NCBI GenBank assembly: GCA_017454915.1
Contig: JAFTCC010000018.1
Coordinates: 33,662 to 97,661 of the forward strand
DNA length: 64,000 nucleotides
From: Paludibacteraceae bacterium
GTDB lineage: Bacteria; Bacteroidota; Bacteroidia; Bacteroidales; Paludibacteraceae
Direction of reading: 5' to 3'
A program made the translations under genes and the position numbers. Shown here in pieces: positions 41,662-49,910 of this stretch; within the stretch, counting starts at the first letter, position 1; every line of letters begins with the position of its first letter. The notes beneath the pieces were generated by a model, which was given only the letters and a program-made list of their open reading frames with translations, did not search any database and was not told where the DNA came from.

Positions 41662-43197
41662 ATGAAGATAGATGGAAAAACGATAAAAGAGACATTGCTG
41701 AAAGGAGAACGTGTAACACTTGAGTGCAAGAAAGCGAAGGCTGAGGTGCCGAAGTCAATTTGGCAGACGTATTCCGCTTTTGCCAATACCATTGGCGGAC
41801 TGATTCTCCTTGGCGTGTATGAAGACTTGCAGGAGAAAGATATTAATAAGCGATTCCAGATAATTGGAGTTGATGAGCCAAGTAAGATTATTACAGATTT
41901 CTGGAATATTCTCAACAGTGACAAAGTGAATGAGAACATTCTTGTTGACAGTGATGTGGAGGTGGTGAATATGGATGGAGTGCAGATTGTTTGTATCCAT
42001 GTCCCACAAGCAGACTGGAGAGTAAAGCCAATCTATCTGAACGGCAATGTATATAAAGGTACATATAGGCGTAACAACGAAGGTGACTATCATTGCACAG
42101 AGGCTCAGGTAAAAGCCATGATTCGTGACTCTAATGCCGACGGTAACGATAGCATTCTGATAGAGTACTATGGTATGGATGATATTGATCCTGTTTCCTT
42201 GCGCCAGTATCGCACAGAGTTTAGGCAGGAGAATAGTACCCATGTCTGGAATCAGGTTGATGACAAGACTTTCCTCAGAAATCTTGGTGGTTACACCGAG
42301 GATAGACAAACAGGCAGAGAAGGCTTGACATTGGCAGGTCTGATGATGTTTGGTAAGGGACTTGCCATTAGAAATAGGTTCTCGAACTTCCGTATGGACT
42401 ATCTGGATATGAGTCATCTGGTGGGTGATGAGCGTTATCATGATCGTCTAACTTACGACGGACTTTGGGAAAACAACCTTTATCAGTTCTTCCGTATCGT
42501 ATCGCCAAAGGTTCAGTTCGACTTGCCGAGACCTTTCAAATTGGAAAAGGGAGGGAAGAGAAACGACGATACTCCACAGCATGAAGCAGTACGTGAAGCC
42601 TTTACTAATGCTATTATCCACTGCGACTTGATGGCGGATGCTGGTGTTTTGAGAATTGAGAAGCATGATGATCGTCTCTGTTTCCGTAATCCAGGACTGC
42701 TGAAATTGCCTATAGAAACAATATATCGAGGCGGGAATTCCAAGGCTCGTAATCCGAAGATTCAGAATATGCTCCGTATGATTGGCTTTGGTGAGAATGT
42801 CGGTTCTGGATTCCCCAAAATCATTGCAGCATGGAAAGAAACCAATTGGGGTGAACCAAAACTATTGAACAAATTGGATGTCGACGAAGTGGAATTGGTG
42901 CTGCCTGTGCCATCGGTTAAGTCAAGTACTAATGAGTTGTCTAATGAGTTATCTATAGAGTTGCCTAAAGGGTTGTCTATAAGGTTATCTAAAGAGTTGT
43001 CTAAAGGGTTGTCTGAAACAGCCGCAACCATATTAAAACTGATATATGCTGATAATTATATTACAAGAGGCAGCATTGCCAAGAAAGTAAATATCTCTGT
43101 GACGGCAGTACAAAAGCACATTAACAAACTCAAATCTTTGAGGCTCATTGAGCGTTACGGATCTACAGGACATGGTAATTGGAGAGTAAAAGAGTGA
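41662..43197 (+). CDS. AlbA_2/Schlafen-type ATP-binding regulator with 12-nt tandem repeat
   Basis: 511 residues. The N-terminal AlbA_2 (divergent AAA-4/Schlafen) domain has LECKKAKAEVPKSIWQTYSAFANT, IGGLILLGV and an RNNEGDYHCTEAQ segment. A GHKL-like ATPase part follows at about 310-400 (EAVREAFTNAIIHCDL, LCFRNPGLL, GFGENVGSGFPKI). Residues 424-451 are seven tandem four-residue units of the type NELS, encoded by seven 12-base units (42931-43014). A C-terminal winged helix (GSIAKKVNISVTAVQKHINKLKSLRL) suggests DNA binding. It closes the island and has its own promoter. Confidence 0.88.
   Translation: MKIDGKTIKETLLKGERVTLECKKAKAEVPKSIWQTYSAFANTIGGLILLGVYEDLQEKDINKRFQIIGVDEPSKIITDFWNILNSDKVNENILVDSDVEVVNMDGVQIVCIHVPQADWRVKPIYLNGNVYKGTYRRNNEGDYHCTEAQVKAMIRDSNADGNDSILIEYYGMDDIDPVSLRQYRTEFRQENSTHVWNQVDDKTFLRNLGGYTEDRQTGREGLTLAGLMMFGKGLAIRNRFSNFRMDYLDMSHLVGDERYHDRLTYDGLWENNLYQFFRIVSPKVQFDLPRPFKLEKGGKRNDDTPQHEAVREAFTNAIIHCDLMADAGVLRIEKHDDRLCFRNPGLLKLPIETIYRGGNSKARNPKIQNMLRMIGFGENVGSGFPKIIAAWKETNWGEPKLLNKLDVDEVELVLPVPSVKSSTNELSNELSIELPKGLSIRLSKELSKGLSETAATILKLIYADNYITRGSIAKKVNISVTAVQKHINKLKSLRLIERYGSTGHGNWRVKE
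42931..43014 (+). repeat. 12-nt coding tandem repeat (seven units) in the AlbA_2 gene
   Basis: Seven degenerate copies of a 12-base unit such as AATGAGTTGTCT, in frame, encoding [N/K/I][E/G/R]L[S/P]. Changes in copy number would alter the length of a linker by four residues without shifting frame. Confidence 0.85.
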
Positions 43198-43375
43198 GAT
43201 TATCGGCTGTTATTGCGGTCGAAGGATGTAGGGCATATTACACACCTATCAAGCAGATGCCACGCAAGATACTATGATAAGCTTCAAATGCGTAGTATTT
43301 GCTTGCATGTTTGTTTTTATTTAATCGCTTGAGTAGGTGTTGATATGACAAAAAAAACGAAAATGCAGTTAAAAG

Positions 43376-43408
43376 TTTGGCAATGTCTGAATTTATTTGT
43401 AATTTTGC
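43376..43408 (+). promoter_or_regulatory. tRNA-Ser promoter
   Basis: TTTG at 43376-43379, 20-base spacer, TAATTTTGC at 43400-43408, 13 bases before the tRNA. The 224-bp stretch between the AlbA_2 stop and the tRNA (43198-43421) contains no other clear feature and no integrase. Confidence 0.75.
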
Positions 43409-43421
43409 AGTCCGAAAACGA

Positions 43422-43508
43422 GGAAAGATGCCAGAGAGGTCGATTGGGCCGCACTCGAAATGCGGTGAACGGGTAACTGTTCCGGGGGTTCGAATCCCTC
43501 TCTTTCCG
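43422..43508 (+). tRNA. tRNA-Ser (anticodon CGA)
   Basis: Class II tRNA: acceptor GGAAAGA/TCTTTCC, anticodon stem CCGCA/TGCGG around CTCGAAA (anticodon CGA), a long variable arm (GAACGGGTAACTGTTC) and T stem GGGGG/CCCTC around TTCGAAT (one G-T pair). Discriminator G. It marks the right edge of the defence island. Confidence 0.96.
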
Positions 43509-43521
43509 CACTTTAGTTCAA

Positions 43522-43555
43522 GGCTCACATATTAATTGTGAGCCATTTTGTTTTT
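43522..43555 (+). terminator. Terminator of tRNA-Ser
   Basis: Perfect stem GGCTCACA / TGTGAGCC around a 7-base loop, followed by ATTTTGTTTTT. Confidence 0.85.
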
Positions 43556-43662
43556 CAAGTCTGACAACAAAAATCCAAACGTTTTCGATAAGCCGAACGT
43601 ACTGCCGCTTGCGAGCATTGCTAAGACGAGAAAACGACCAGAGAAATTGAGCCTTTTTAAGT

Positions 43663-45480
43663 ATGCTTGAACTCCTTTCGCCAGCACGTGACTGTCAAGT
43701 CGGCAAAATCGCCATTGACAGTGGGGCCGATGCGGTGTACATAGGTGCGCCGCAATTCTCGGCACGGTCGGCGGCGGGCAATAGTATTGATGATATTAAG
43801 CAACTTTGCCAATATGCCCATTTTTTCGGTGCAAAAGTCTTGGTTGCGCTTAACACGATATTGTCCGATAAGGAACTTATTCAAGCCCGTGACATTGTTT
43901 ACAGGCTTTATGACGCTGGCGCTGACGCCCTGATAGTTCAAGACATGGGTCTGCTTACCTTAGACTTGCCGCCCATCCGTCTTCATGCGTCAACCCAATG
44001 CGACAACCGAACACCGCAAAAGGTTAAAATGCTCGAGGACGCAGGTTTCAGCAGAGTTGTGCTTGCTCGTGAGCTGTCGGTTCAGCAAATCAGGGAAATC
44101 AGAGAGCAGACCAAGGTTGAACTTGAGGCATTTGTGCATGGGGCGCTTTGCGTCAGCTATAGCGGTCAGTGTTATTTGAGTCAAGCCGTGATGGGCCGAA
44201 GCGCAAACAGGGGAAACTGCGCGCAAATGTGCCGCCACAGCTATGACCTGCTTGACGAAAAAGGAAATGTGCTGTTGCGTGACAAACATTTGCTTAGCCT
44301 GCAGGATATGGACCGAAGCAATTATGTCAGACAACTCTATGATGCGGGGGTAAGCACACTCAAGATAGAAGGGCGCCTTAAAGAGGCTGACTACGTGAAA
44401 AACATAACAGCGTACTACCGCACGCTGATTGACGGACTTGGCATAGAGCGGACGTCGTGGGGACGGACGGAACTCAAGTTCACCCCCAATCCTCAAAAAA
44501 CATTTCATCGCGGCTCGACCGACTATTTTGCAGACGGCGAGCGTGGCACTAACATGGCAAACTTTGACACGCCTAAGTCAACTGGAGAATTTGTGGGCAC
44601 GGTGCGTAGTGCGCGGCGAGACACAATAGAAATCAGCAGTGATATGCAGTTGAATAATGGCGATGGCTTTGTTGTCGGCGGAGTAGGGTTCAGGGCTTCG
44701 GAAGTGTTCAAGTCATCACGGCATGATGGCGTTCAATGCATAGTAGTTCAGTCTGCGCCAAGTGTGAAAGCTGGTGAGAAAGTGTTCCGCAATTATGACA
44801 TTGCATTTCAGCGGCTGTTGGCCGATCCTATGAGCGCGGTGCGCACGTTGCCAGTGGATTTAATGCTTTATAGGACAAACGAAGAACTCGTTCTAAAGGC
44901 CTTTCTGCCTGACAGTGGGGCAAATGCGGAAACGCGCATTGCATTAACCCAACAAAGTGCGCAGAATAAACAGCGCATGATCAGTCTGCTGCGTGAACAG
45001 CTTCAAAAAACTGGAGGCTCTTGTTTTCACGCCTCCACAATTGACATTGTGCCTGATGAATTACCATTTATGCGTGTATCTGAAATCAATAGTATGCGTC
45101 GTCAGGTGTTGGAGTTGCTCGCCGTAAATCATGCTCGTCAGATCAACCAGCGTAAAATTCTGGCAGTGCGTCTTAATAATGCCAGTGCCGACAAAAGCGG
45201 TTTGGATATCAGAACTTTATATGACGATTATCGGCTTAATGTCCATAATCAAGCCGCCCGGCGGTGGTATCTTGAACACGGGCTTGTTGTTAAACAACCT
45301 GCCTTTGAGGACACTCCACAGCAAGGCGTTGAACTGATGCGGTGCAAGTATTGCTTGCGCCATGAATTAGGGTGGTGCAAAAAAAACAAAGCAGAGCGGC
45401 TATTCATCCGAACCGCCGGAAACACCTTCGCACTGCTGTTTGACTGCAAAAAATGCGAAATGATAATAAAACAAAGCTGA
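43663..45480 (+). CDS. U32 family peptidase (RlhA/TrhP-type) with DUF3656
   Basis: 605 residues. The N-terminal barrel carries U32 motifs ELLSPARDCQVGKIAIDSGADAVYIG, QTKVELEAFVHGALCVSYSGQC and NRGNCAQMCRHSYDL, with the cysteines that bind an iron-sulfur cluster in related proteins. The following half has LKIEGRLKEADYVKNITAYYR, and the C-terminal part is a DUF3656 extension. Some family members are tRNA or rRNA hydroxylation enzymes in bacteria (TrhP, RlhA) rather than proteases, so a role in RNA modification is plausible. It sits between tRNA-Ser and the TPR/ribH pair. Confidence 0.88.
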   Translation: MLELLSPARDCQVGKIAIDSGADAVYIGAPQFSARSAAGNSIDDIKQLCQYAHFFGAKVLVALNTILSDKELIQARDIVYRLYDAGADALIVQDMGLLTLDLPPIRLHASTQCDNRTPQKVKMLEDAGFSRVVLARELSVQQIREIREQTKVELEAFVHGALCVSYSGQCYLSQAVMGRSANRGNCAQMCRHSYDLLDEKGNVLLRDKHLLSLQDMDRSNYVRQLYDAGVSTLKIEGRLKEADYVKNITAYYRTLIDGLGIERTSWGRTELKFTPNPQKTFHRGSTDYFADGERGTNMANFDTPKSTGEFVGTVRSARRDTIEISSDMQLNNGDGFVVGGVGFRASEVFKSSRHDGVQCIVVQSAPSVKAGEKVFRNYDIAFQRLLADPMSAVRTLPVDLMLYRTNEELVLKAFLPDSGANAETRIALTQQSAQNKQRMISLLREQLQKTGGSCFHASTIDIVPDELPFMRVSEINSMRRQVLELLAVNHARQINQRKILAVRLNNASADKSGLDIRTLYDDYRLNVHNQAARRWYLEHGLVVKQPAFEDTPQQGVELMRCKYCLRHELGWCKKNKAERLFIRTAGNTFALLFDCKKCEMIIKQS

Positions 45481-45483
45481 CTT

Positions 45484-45515
45484 TTTGTAATTCAAATAAA
45501 AAGTTGTAACTTTGC
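45484..45515 (+). promoter_or_regulatory. Promoter of the TPR-ribH unit
   Basis: TTTG at 45484-45487, 19-base spacer, TAACTTTGC at 45507-45515, 70 bases before the start. Confidence 0.75.
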
Positions 45516-45585
45516 ACTTGATATGCTCATTGCAGAAGTCGCATTGGGCGCATAGTAAGAAAACAAGAAAATAACAGATAATAAA

Positions 45586-46263
45586 ATGGCAAAAAAACAA
45601 CAAAATCAAGGCGATGAGCAACTCGCCAACGTACAGGAAACACTTGTTCAATCGGAACAATGGCTTGAGAAAAACCGCACCCCGCTCTTAGTGTGCGTGG
45701 GCGTAATTGTCGTTTTGGTTCTCGGCTTTTTCGCAATAAAGAAATTCTGGTATGAGCCGCGCGTGCTTGAGGGTGCGCAGGCAATAGCACAATGTCAGGA
45801 CTACCTCGCAGTAGACTCGTTCCGAGTGGCCCTCGAGGGCGATGAGTTTGACTGCATAGGCTTTCTTGGCGTTATTGACGAATATAGCATGACGCCGTCT
45901 GCCAAACTCGCAAAACTCTATGCGGGAGAATGCTACTATCATCTCGGCAAATATGAAGATGCGGTTGAATACCTCAAGGACGTAAATGTCAAAGGCATCA
46001 ATGCCGCACCAGCTGCGAAACAATTGCTCGGCGACGCTTATGTGGAACTGCAGCAGTATGACGAGGCAGTCAGCGCCTACAAGGATGCAATTAGCGCGGA
46101 TAATGATTACTTTACCCCCTCAAGCCTTCAAAAATTGGGTCACGTCTATGAGCAGCTTGGCAAAAAGGACGAGGCTAAAGAGGCTTATCAGCGTATCAAA
46201 GACGAATATGCCGACAGTTTCGTGGCTGTGGATGTTGAAAAAGACCTTGCCAGAGTGAGATAA
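45586..46263 (+). CDS. Membrane-anchored TPR protein (YfgM-like)
   Basis: 225 residues: a short cytoplasmic stretch with a membrane helix at about 44-65 (preceded by LEKNRTPLLV) and at least three tetratricopeptide repeats in the periplasmic part (AKLYAGECYYHLGKYEDAVEYL, GDAYVELQQYDEAVSAYKDA, LGHVYEQLGKKDEAKEAYQR). YfgM-type proteins assist the Sec translocon. It is cotranscribed with ribH, 10 bp away. Confidence 0.85.
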   Translation: MAKKQQNQGDEQLANVQETLVQSEQWLEKNRTPLLVCVGVIVVLVLGFFAIKKFWYEPRVLEGAQAIAQCQDYLAVDSFRVALEGDEFDCIGFLGVIDEYSMTPSAKLAKLYAGECYYHLGKYEDAVEYLKDVNVKGINAAPAAKQLLGDAYVELQQYDEAVSAYKDAISADNDYFTPSSLQKLGHVYEQLGKKDEAKEAYQRIKDEYADSFVAVDVEKDLARVR

Positions 46264-46273
46264 ATAGAGCATT

Positions 46274-46762
46274 ATGTCTTCTGTATTGAACAATTTGTCG
46301 TCGTACAATGCCGAAGAACTGCCCTCGGCCGACGACTTGCGTAGCCAGCGTTTTGGCATAGCAGTTTCGGACTGGAATAGCGATATTACTTTCGAATTGC
46401 TTAAAGGTGCGGTAGAAACGCTTGAGAAGTCCGGAGTAATGCCTGATAACATCGAAGTGTATCATGTTCCGGGGGCATTTGAACTCACGTTTGCGGCCCG
46501 CAAAATGGCAGATAGCGATATGTTTAATGCCGTAATTGCGATAGGATGCGTTATTAAAGGCGATACGCCGCATTTTGACTACATTTGTCAAGCTGTAACG
46601 CAAGGCATTACTTCCATTAACGAAGATGGTGTCACGCCTGTCATATTCAGCGTGCTCACCACTTTTGACAAGCAGCAGGCTCTTGACCGCGCTGGTGGAA
46701 AACTTGGCAACAAAGGCGTTGAGGGTGCCGTTACGGCGATGAAGATGGCAAACCTCTTTTAA
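46274..46762 (+). CDS. ribH: 6,7-dimethyl-8-ribityllumazine synthase
   Basis: 162 residues with the lumazine synthase core: [52 protein letters not shown] (phosphate binding and catalytic His) and the PVIFSVLTT segment. It condenses the ribityl amine with 3,4-dihydroxybutanone phosphate to make the substrate of riboflavin synthase (ribE at 317). It ends before a 16-bp hairpin at 46814. Confidence 0.95.
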   Translation: MSSVLNNLSSYNAEELPSADDLRSQRFGIAVSDWNSDITFELLKGAVETLEKSGVMPDNIEVYHVPGAFELTFAARKMADSDMFNAVIAIGCVIKGDTPHFDYICQAVTQGITSINEDGVTPVIFSVLTTFDKQQALDRAGGKLGNKGVEGAVTAMKMANLF

Positions 46763-46813
46763 CAGCAGATAGCCCATTACGGATACAAATTTAGGTTGTG
46801 AGGCAAAAACTAA

Positions 46814-46848
46814 AGCCGCCGTCTAAAAATCGTTTTTAGACGGCGGCT
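46814..46848 (+). terminator. Long hairpin downstream of ribH
   Basis: A perfect 16-base stem (46814-46829 with 46833-46848, 3-base loop). It is followed by GTTGTATATATT rather than a clean T tract, so termination is likely but less certain. The rest of the 270-bp gap holds the promoter of the next gene. Confidence 0.65.
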
Positions 46849-47010
46849 GTTGTATATATTGTTCTGTATACGTTTGGTGCTTATTTTGAGTGTTAAATTG
46901 ATGTGACAAAGTTACGGTTTATTTACTCCTTCGGATTATCATTTTGTCAAATTTAATTGTCATTTTTTATAAAATAGGGCCCACAGCCCAAGTTTTTCAA
47001 AAAAAAATCG

Positions 47011-47019
47011 TACTTTTGC
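47011..47019 (+). promoter_or_regulatory. -7 box of the Fe-S protein pair
   Basis: TACTTTTGC, 13 bases before the ATG at 47033. Confidence 0.6.
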
Positions 47020-47032
47020 GTAAATAAAGCTT

Positions 47033-48502
47033 ATGTTAAGAAAAATACGCATATCTCTCGCTTCTTTGATGCTCATCATAATAACAGTGTTGTTATGCGG
47101 CATCAATTATAAACTTTCAATGGCTTTTGCCTGGGTGGCGAAAATACAGTTTCTGCCTGCGCTTATGGCATTTGACATTGTAGTAATTTTGTTCCTGCTG
47201 TTGCTCACAGCTCTGTTCGGCAGAATTTATTGTAGTGTGATTTGCCCATTGGGTGTGATGCAGGATGTGTTTGGCTATGTCGGCGGAAAAGTAAAGAAAA
47301 ACCGCTTCAGTTTCTCGCCCGAAAAGAAATGGTTGAGATATGGCGTTCTGTTTTTCTTCGTTCTTTGCCTGATAGTGGGTTTTGCGCCTGTTACCACGCT
47401 GCTGGCGCCTTATAGCGCCTACGGCAGGATAATTAACAGCCTCATTAAGCCCATCTGTGATTTTATTAACAATGCTCTTGCCGATTCAGCGGCGCAAAAC
47501 GGGAGTTATTTGTTCTCTGAGGTAGATATATGGACACGAAGTGTTACTGTTCCCGTTGTTTCTGTGCTGACACTGCTGATTTTGGCTCTTTTGGCTCTGG
47601 CCAACGGACGCACTTATTGCAATACCGTCTGCCCGGTGGGAACAGCCTTGAGCCTTGTTGCTCGTAACGCTATTTTCAAGATAAGGTTTGATAAGTCGAA
47701 ATGCCGGAACTGCTCTCTTTGCGAGAAAAACTGCAAGGCATCAGCGATAGATTTTAAGTCCGGCACAATAGACTACAGCAGATGTGTCGTGTGCGGCGAC
47801 TGTATAGAAGTCTGTCATTTTGATGCTCTGCGCTTTTGTGCTGGCGGTGCTAAAGCGAGTGATGCCCCTGCGGAGCCTGATGCTTCACGGAGAGCATTCA
47901 TAGTTGGCGCAGCGGTGGCGGCTGGCGGTGTTGCGGCCGCTCAAACGCTGTCGAAGGTTGACGGCGGCATGGCGGCATTGACAGAGAAAGAGGCTCCGGA
48001 ACGTCAAACGCCACTTGTTCCGGCGGGTGCAGTGTCTGTTGACAGGTTCAAAAAACATTGTACAGCATGCCAACTTTGTGTAAGTTCATGCCCCAATAAT
48101 GTGTTGCGCCCCAGCACTTCGCCAGAACGGTTCATGCAGCCTGAAATGTCGTATGAGCGCGGCTGGTGCAGGCCAGAATGCAAACGGTGCGGAGATGTTT
48201 GTCCCGCTAAGGCTATTAGCCCAATCAATGGCGGGGATAAAAAAGACATACATATAGGACATGCGGTGTGGATAGAGAGCAATTGTCTCGTAACTTCTGC
48301 CGATGTGGCGTGCGACTGTTGTGCTCGACATTGCCCGCAGGGAGCGATTACGATGGTGAAGACCAACGACAATCCGCAAAAAGCCGTGCCAATGGTAGAT
48401 GTTAGCAAATGCACGGGCTGCGGGGCTTGTGAAAACTTGTGCCCGGCCAGACCGTTCAGCGCAATCTATGTAGAAGGGCATGAGCAGCATGTATATAGTT
48501 AG
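47033..48502 (+). CDS. Membrane polyferredoxin (NapH/RdxA-type 4Fe-4S protein)
   Basis: 489 residues: about four membrane helices in the first 200 residues carrying two CxxxCP-type motifs (YCSVICPLGVMQD and YCNTVCPVGTA), then two 4Fe-4S ferredoxin domains (CRNCSLCEKNC with CVVCGDCIEVC), a second twin-Arg-like hydrophobic segment (RRAFIVGAAVAAGG) and four or more further clusters of Cys at the end (CTACQLCVSSC, CDCCARHC, CTGCGACENLC). It is an electron conduit across the membrane. The next gene, an exported Fe-S aldo/keto reductase, 8 bp later, is its probable partner. Confidence 0.87.
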   Translation: MLRKIRISLASLMLIIITVLLCGINYKLSMAFAWVAKIQFLPALMAFDIVVILFLLLLTALFGRIYCSVICPLGVMQDVFGYVGGKVKKNRFSFSPEKKWLRYGVLFFFVLCLIVGFAPVTTLLAPYSAYGRIINSLIKPICDFINNALADSAAQNGSYLFSEVDIWTRSVTVPVVSVLTLLILALLALANGRTYCNTVCPVGTALSLVARNAIFKIRFDKSKCRNCSLCEKNCKASAIDFKSGTIDYSRCVVCGDCIEVCHFDALRFCAGGAKASDAPAEPDASRRAFIVGAAVAAGGVAAAQTLSKVDGGMAALTEKEAPERQTPLVPAGAVSVDRFKKHCTACQLCVSSCPNNVLRPSTSPERFMQPEMSYERGWCRPECKRCGDVCPAKAISPINGGDKKDIHIGHAVWIESNCLVTSADVACDCCARHCPQGAITMVKTNDNPQKAVPMVDVSKCTGCGACENLCPARPFSAIYVEGHEQHVYS

Positions 48503-48510
48503 ATAATAAT

Positions 48511-49908
48511 ATGGATCGTAGAGAATTTCTAAAGCGCCTTGGTTTGGGCACTGCCGCAGGAGCCGCAGTGTTGGCAGGTTGCAAAACCTCCAGCTCTTCG
48601 TCGGGTGAAGACGAAGTGCTTGACGGTCACGGTACGATGACATATAGGGTAAATCCAAACACTGGCGACAGTGTGTCGCTTTTGGGTTTTGGCATGATGA
48701 GGCTGCCAGTTGTGGCAGGAGGCACCGAAAGGGATCATCCCGACTCGCCTATAGACCAGGACATGGTCAATAGGCAAGTCGATTATGCCCTTGAGCATGG
48801 CGTCAATTATTTTGACACTTCGCCAGCGTATTGCCGTGGCTTGTCGGAGAGGGCAACAGGCATTGCGCTGGAGCGCCATCCGCGCAAATCGTATTTTATT
48901 GCCACAAAATTATCCAACTTCAGCCCTGACACTTGGAGCCGTAAGGCGTCAATTGCAATTTTTGAGAATTCGCTTAAGGAACTCCGAACCGACTATGTGG
49001 ATTATTTGCTCATGCACGGCATAGGAATGCCCCCTGGCGGTGACGAGGGAATGAAAGCCTTTTATGGCAGGTATATTGACAACGGAATACTTGACTGGCT
49101 CGTGGAACAGAAAAACAAGGGGCGTATCCGTAACCTCGGCTTCTCTTATCATGGTGATATAAGAGTCTTTGATATGTTGCTCAAGTGGCATGACGAAGGC
49201 CGGTATCATTGGGATTTTGCACAAATTGAGCTTAACTATCTTGATTGGGATTATGCCAACGAGATAAACCCCCGCAATACCGACGCCTCCTATCTCTATG
49301 CCGAACTTCACCGTCGTGGCATACCAGCAGTTATCATGGAACCTCTGCTTGGCGGCCGGCTGGCAAACCAACCGGCTAACATCATGCAGCGAATGCAGCG
49401 TCAGGAGCCGCAAAGCAGTGCCGCAAGGTGGGCTATGAGATTTGCCGGCACCCCTGAAGGTGTTCTTTCCGTATTGAGCGGAATGACGTATCTTGAACAT
49501 CTCAAGGAAAACGTAGAAACATATTCACCATTGCGTCCGCTCAATGATGAGGAAAATGCACTGCTGATGACATTGGCGCAAGACATCTATGAACTCAAAA
49601 GCGTGCCATGCACCGCATGCAACTATTGTATGCCATGCCCCTATGGAATCGATATCCCGGGTAATTTTGCACACTACAATCGAAGTATCAGCGATGATAA
49701 GATGCCTTCGCACAATCCGTTGCAGAGTGATTTTCAAAAGCAGAAAAGAGAGTATCTTATTGACTATGACCGCCGTGTGCCCAAACTCAGGCAGGCGGAC
49801 CACTGCATAGGATGTGGCGAATGCCTATCGCATTGTCCCCAAGGCATTAAAATACCGGATGAACTTAAACGTATCAACGATTTTGTGGAATACCTTAAAC
49901 AAAATTAG
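48511..49908 (+). CDS. Tat-exported Fe-S aldo/keto reductase
   Basis: 465 residues with a twin-arginine signal carrying a lipobox-like Cys ([22 protein letters not shown]). The aldo/keto reductase barrel keeps GFGMMRLP, a catalytic Asp and Tyr in [11 protein letters not shown] and a Lys in ATKLSN. The C-terminus adds two 4Fe-4S motifs ([14 protein letters not shown] and [15 protein letters not shown]). It acts in the periplasm or on the membrane face, probably fed with electrons by the polyferredoxin. The substrate is unknown. The stop codon abuts the ligA start. Confidence 0.87.
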   Translation: MDRREFLKRLGLGTAAGAAVLAGCKTSSSSSGEDEVLDGHGTMTYRVNPNTGDSVSLLGFGMMRLPVVAGGTERDHPDSPIDQDMVNRQVDYALEHGVNYFDTSPAYCRGLSERATGIALERHPRKSYFIATKLSNFSPDTWSRKASIAIFENSLKELRTDYVDYLLMHGIGMPPGGDEGMKAFYGRYIDNGILDWLVEQKNKGRIRNLGFSYHGDIRVFDMLLKWHDEGRYHWDFAQIELNYLDWDYANEINPRNTDASYLYAELHRRGIPAVIMEPLLGGRLANQPANIMQRMQRQEPQSSAARWAMRFAGTPEGVLSVLSGMTYLEHLKENVETYSPLRPLNDEENALLMTLAQDIYELKSVPCTACNYCMPCPYGIDIPGNFAHYNRSISDDKMPSHNPLQSDFQKQKREYLIDYDRRVPKLRQADHCIGCGECLSHCPQGIKIPDELKRINDFVEYLKQN

Positions 49909-49910
49909 TG

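Noticed and set aside
33198..43421. Possible CRISPR array or retron in the AT-rich island
   Set aside because: The only repeat is the 12-nt coding repeat at 42931-43014; there are no evenly spaced repeats with unique spacers and no reverse transcriptase.
43238..43528. Minus-strand frames over the tRNA-Ser gene
   Set aside because: They cover a well-folded tRNA and its promoter; no homology is evident and the translated sequence is an artefact of the tRNA complement.
46814..46848. ribH 3' hairpin as an RNA regulatory element
   Set aside because: It is a simple perfect stem with a 3-base loop after the stop; termination or mRNA stability is enough to explain it.
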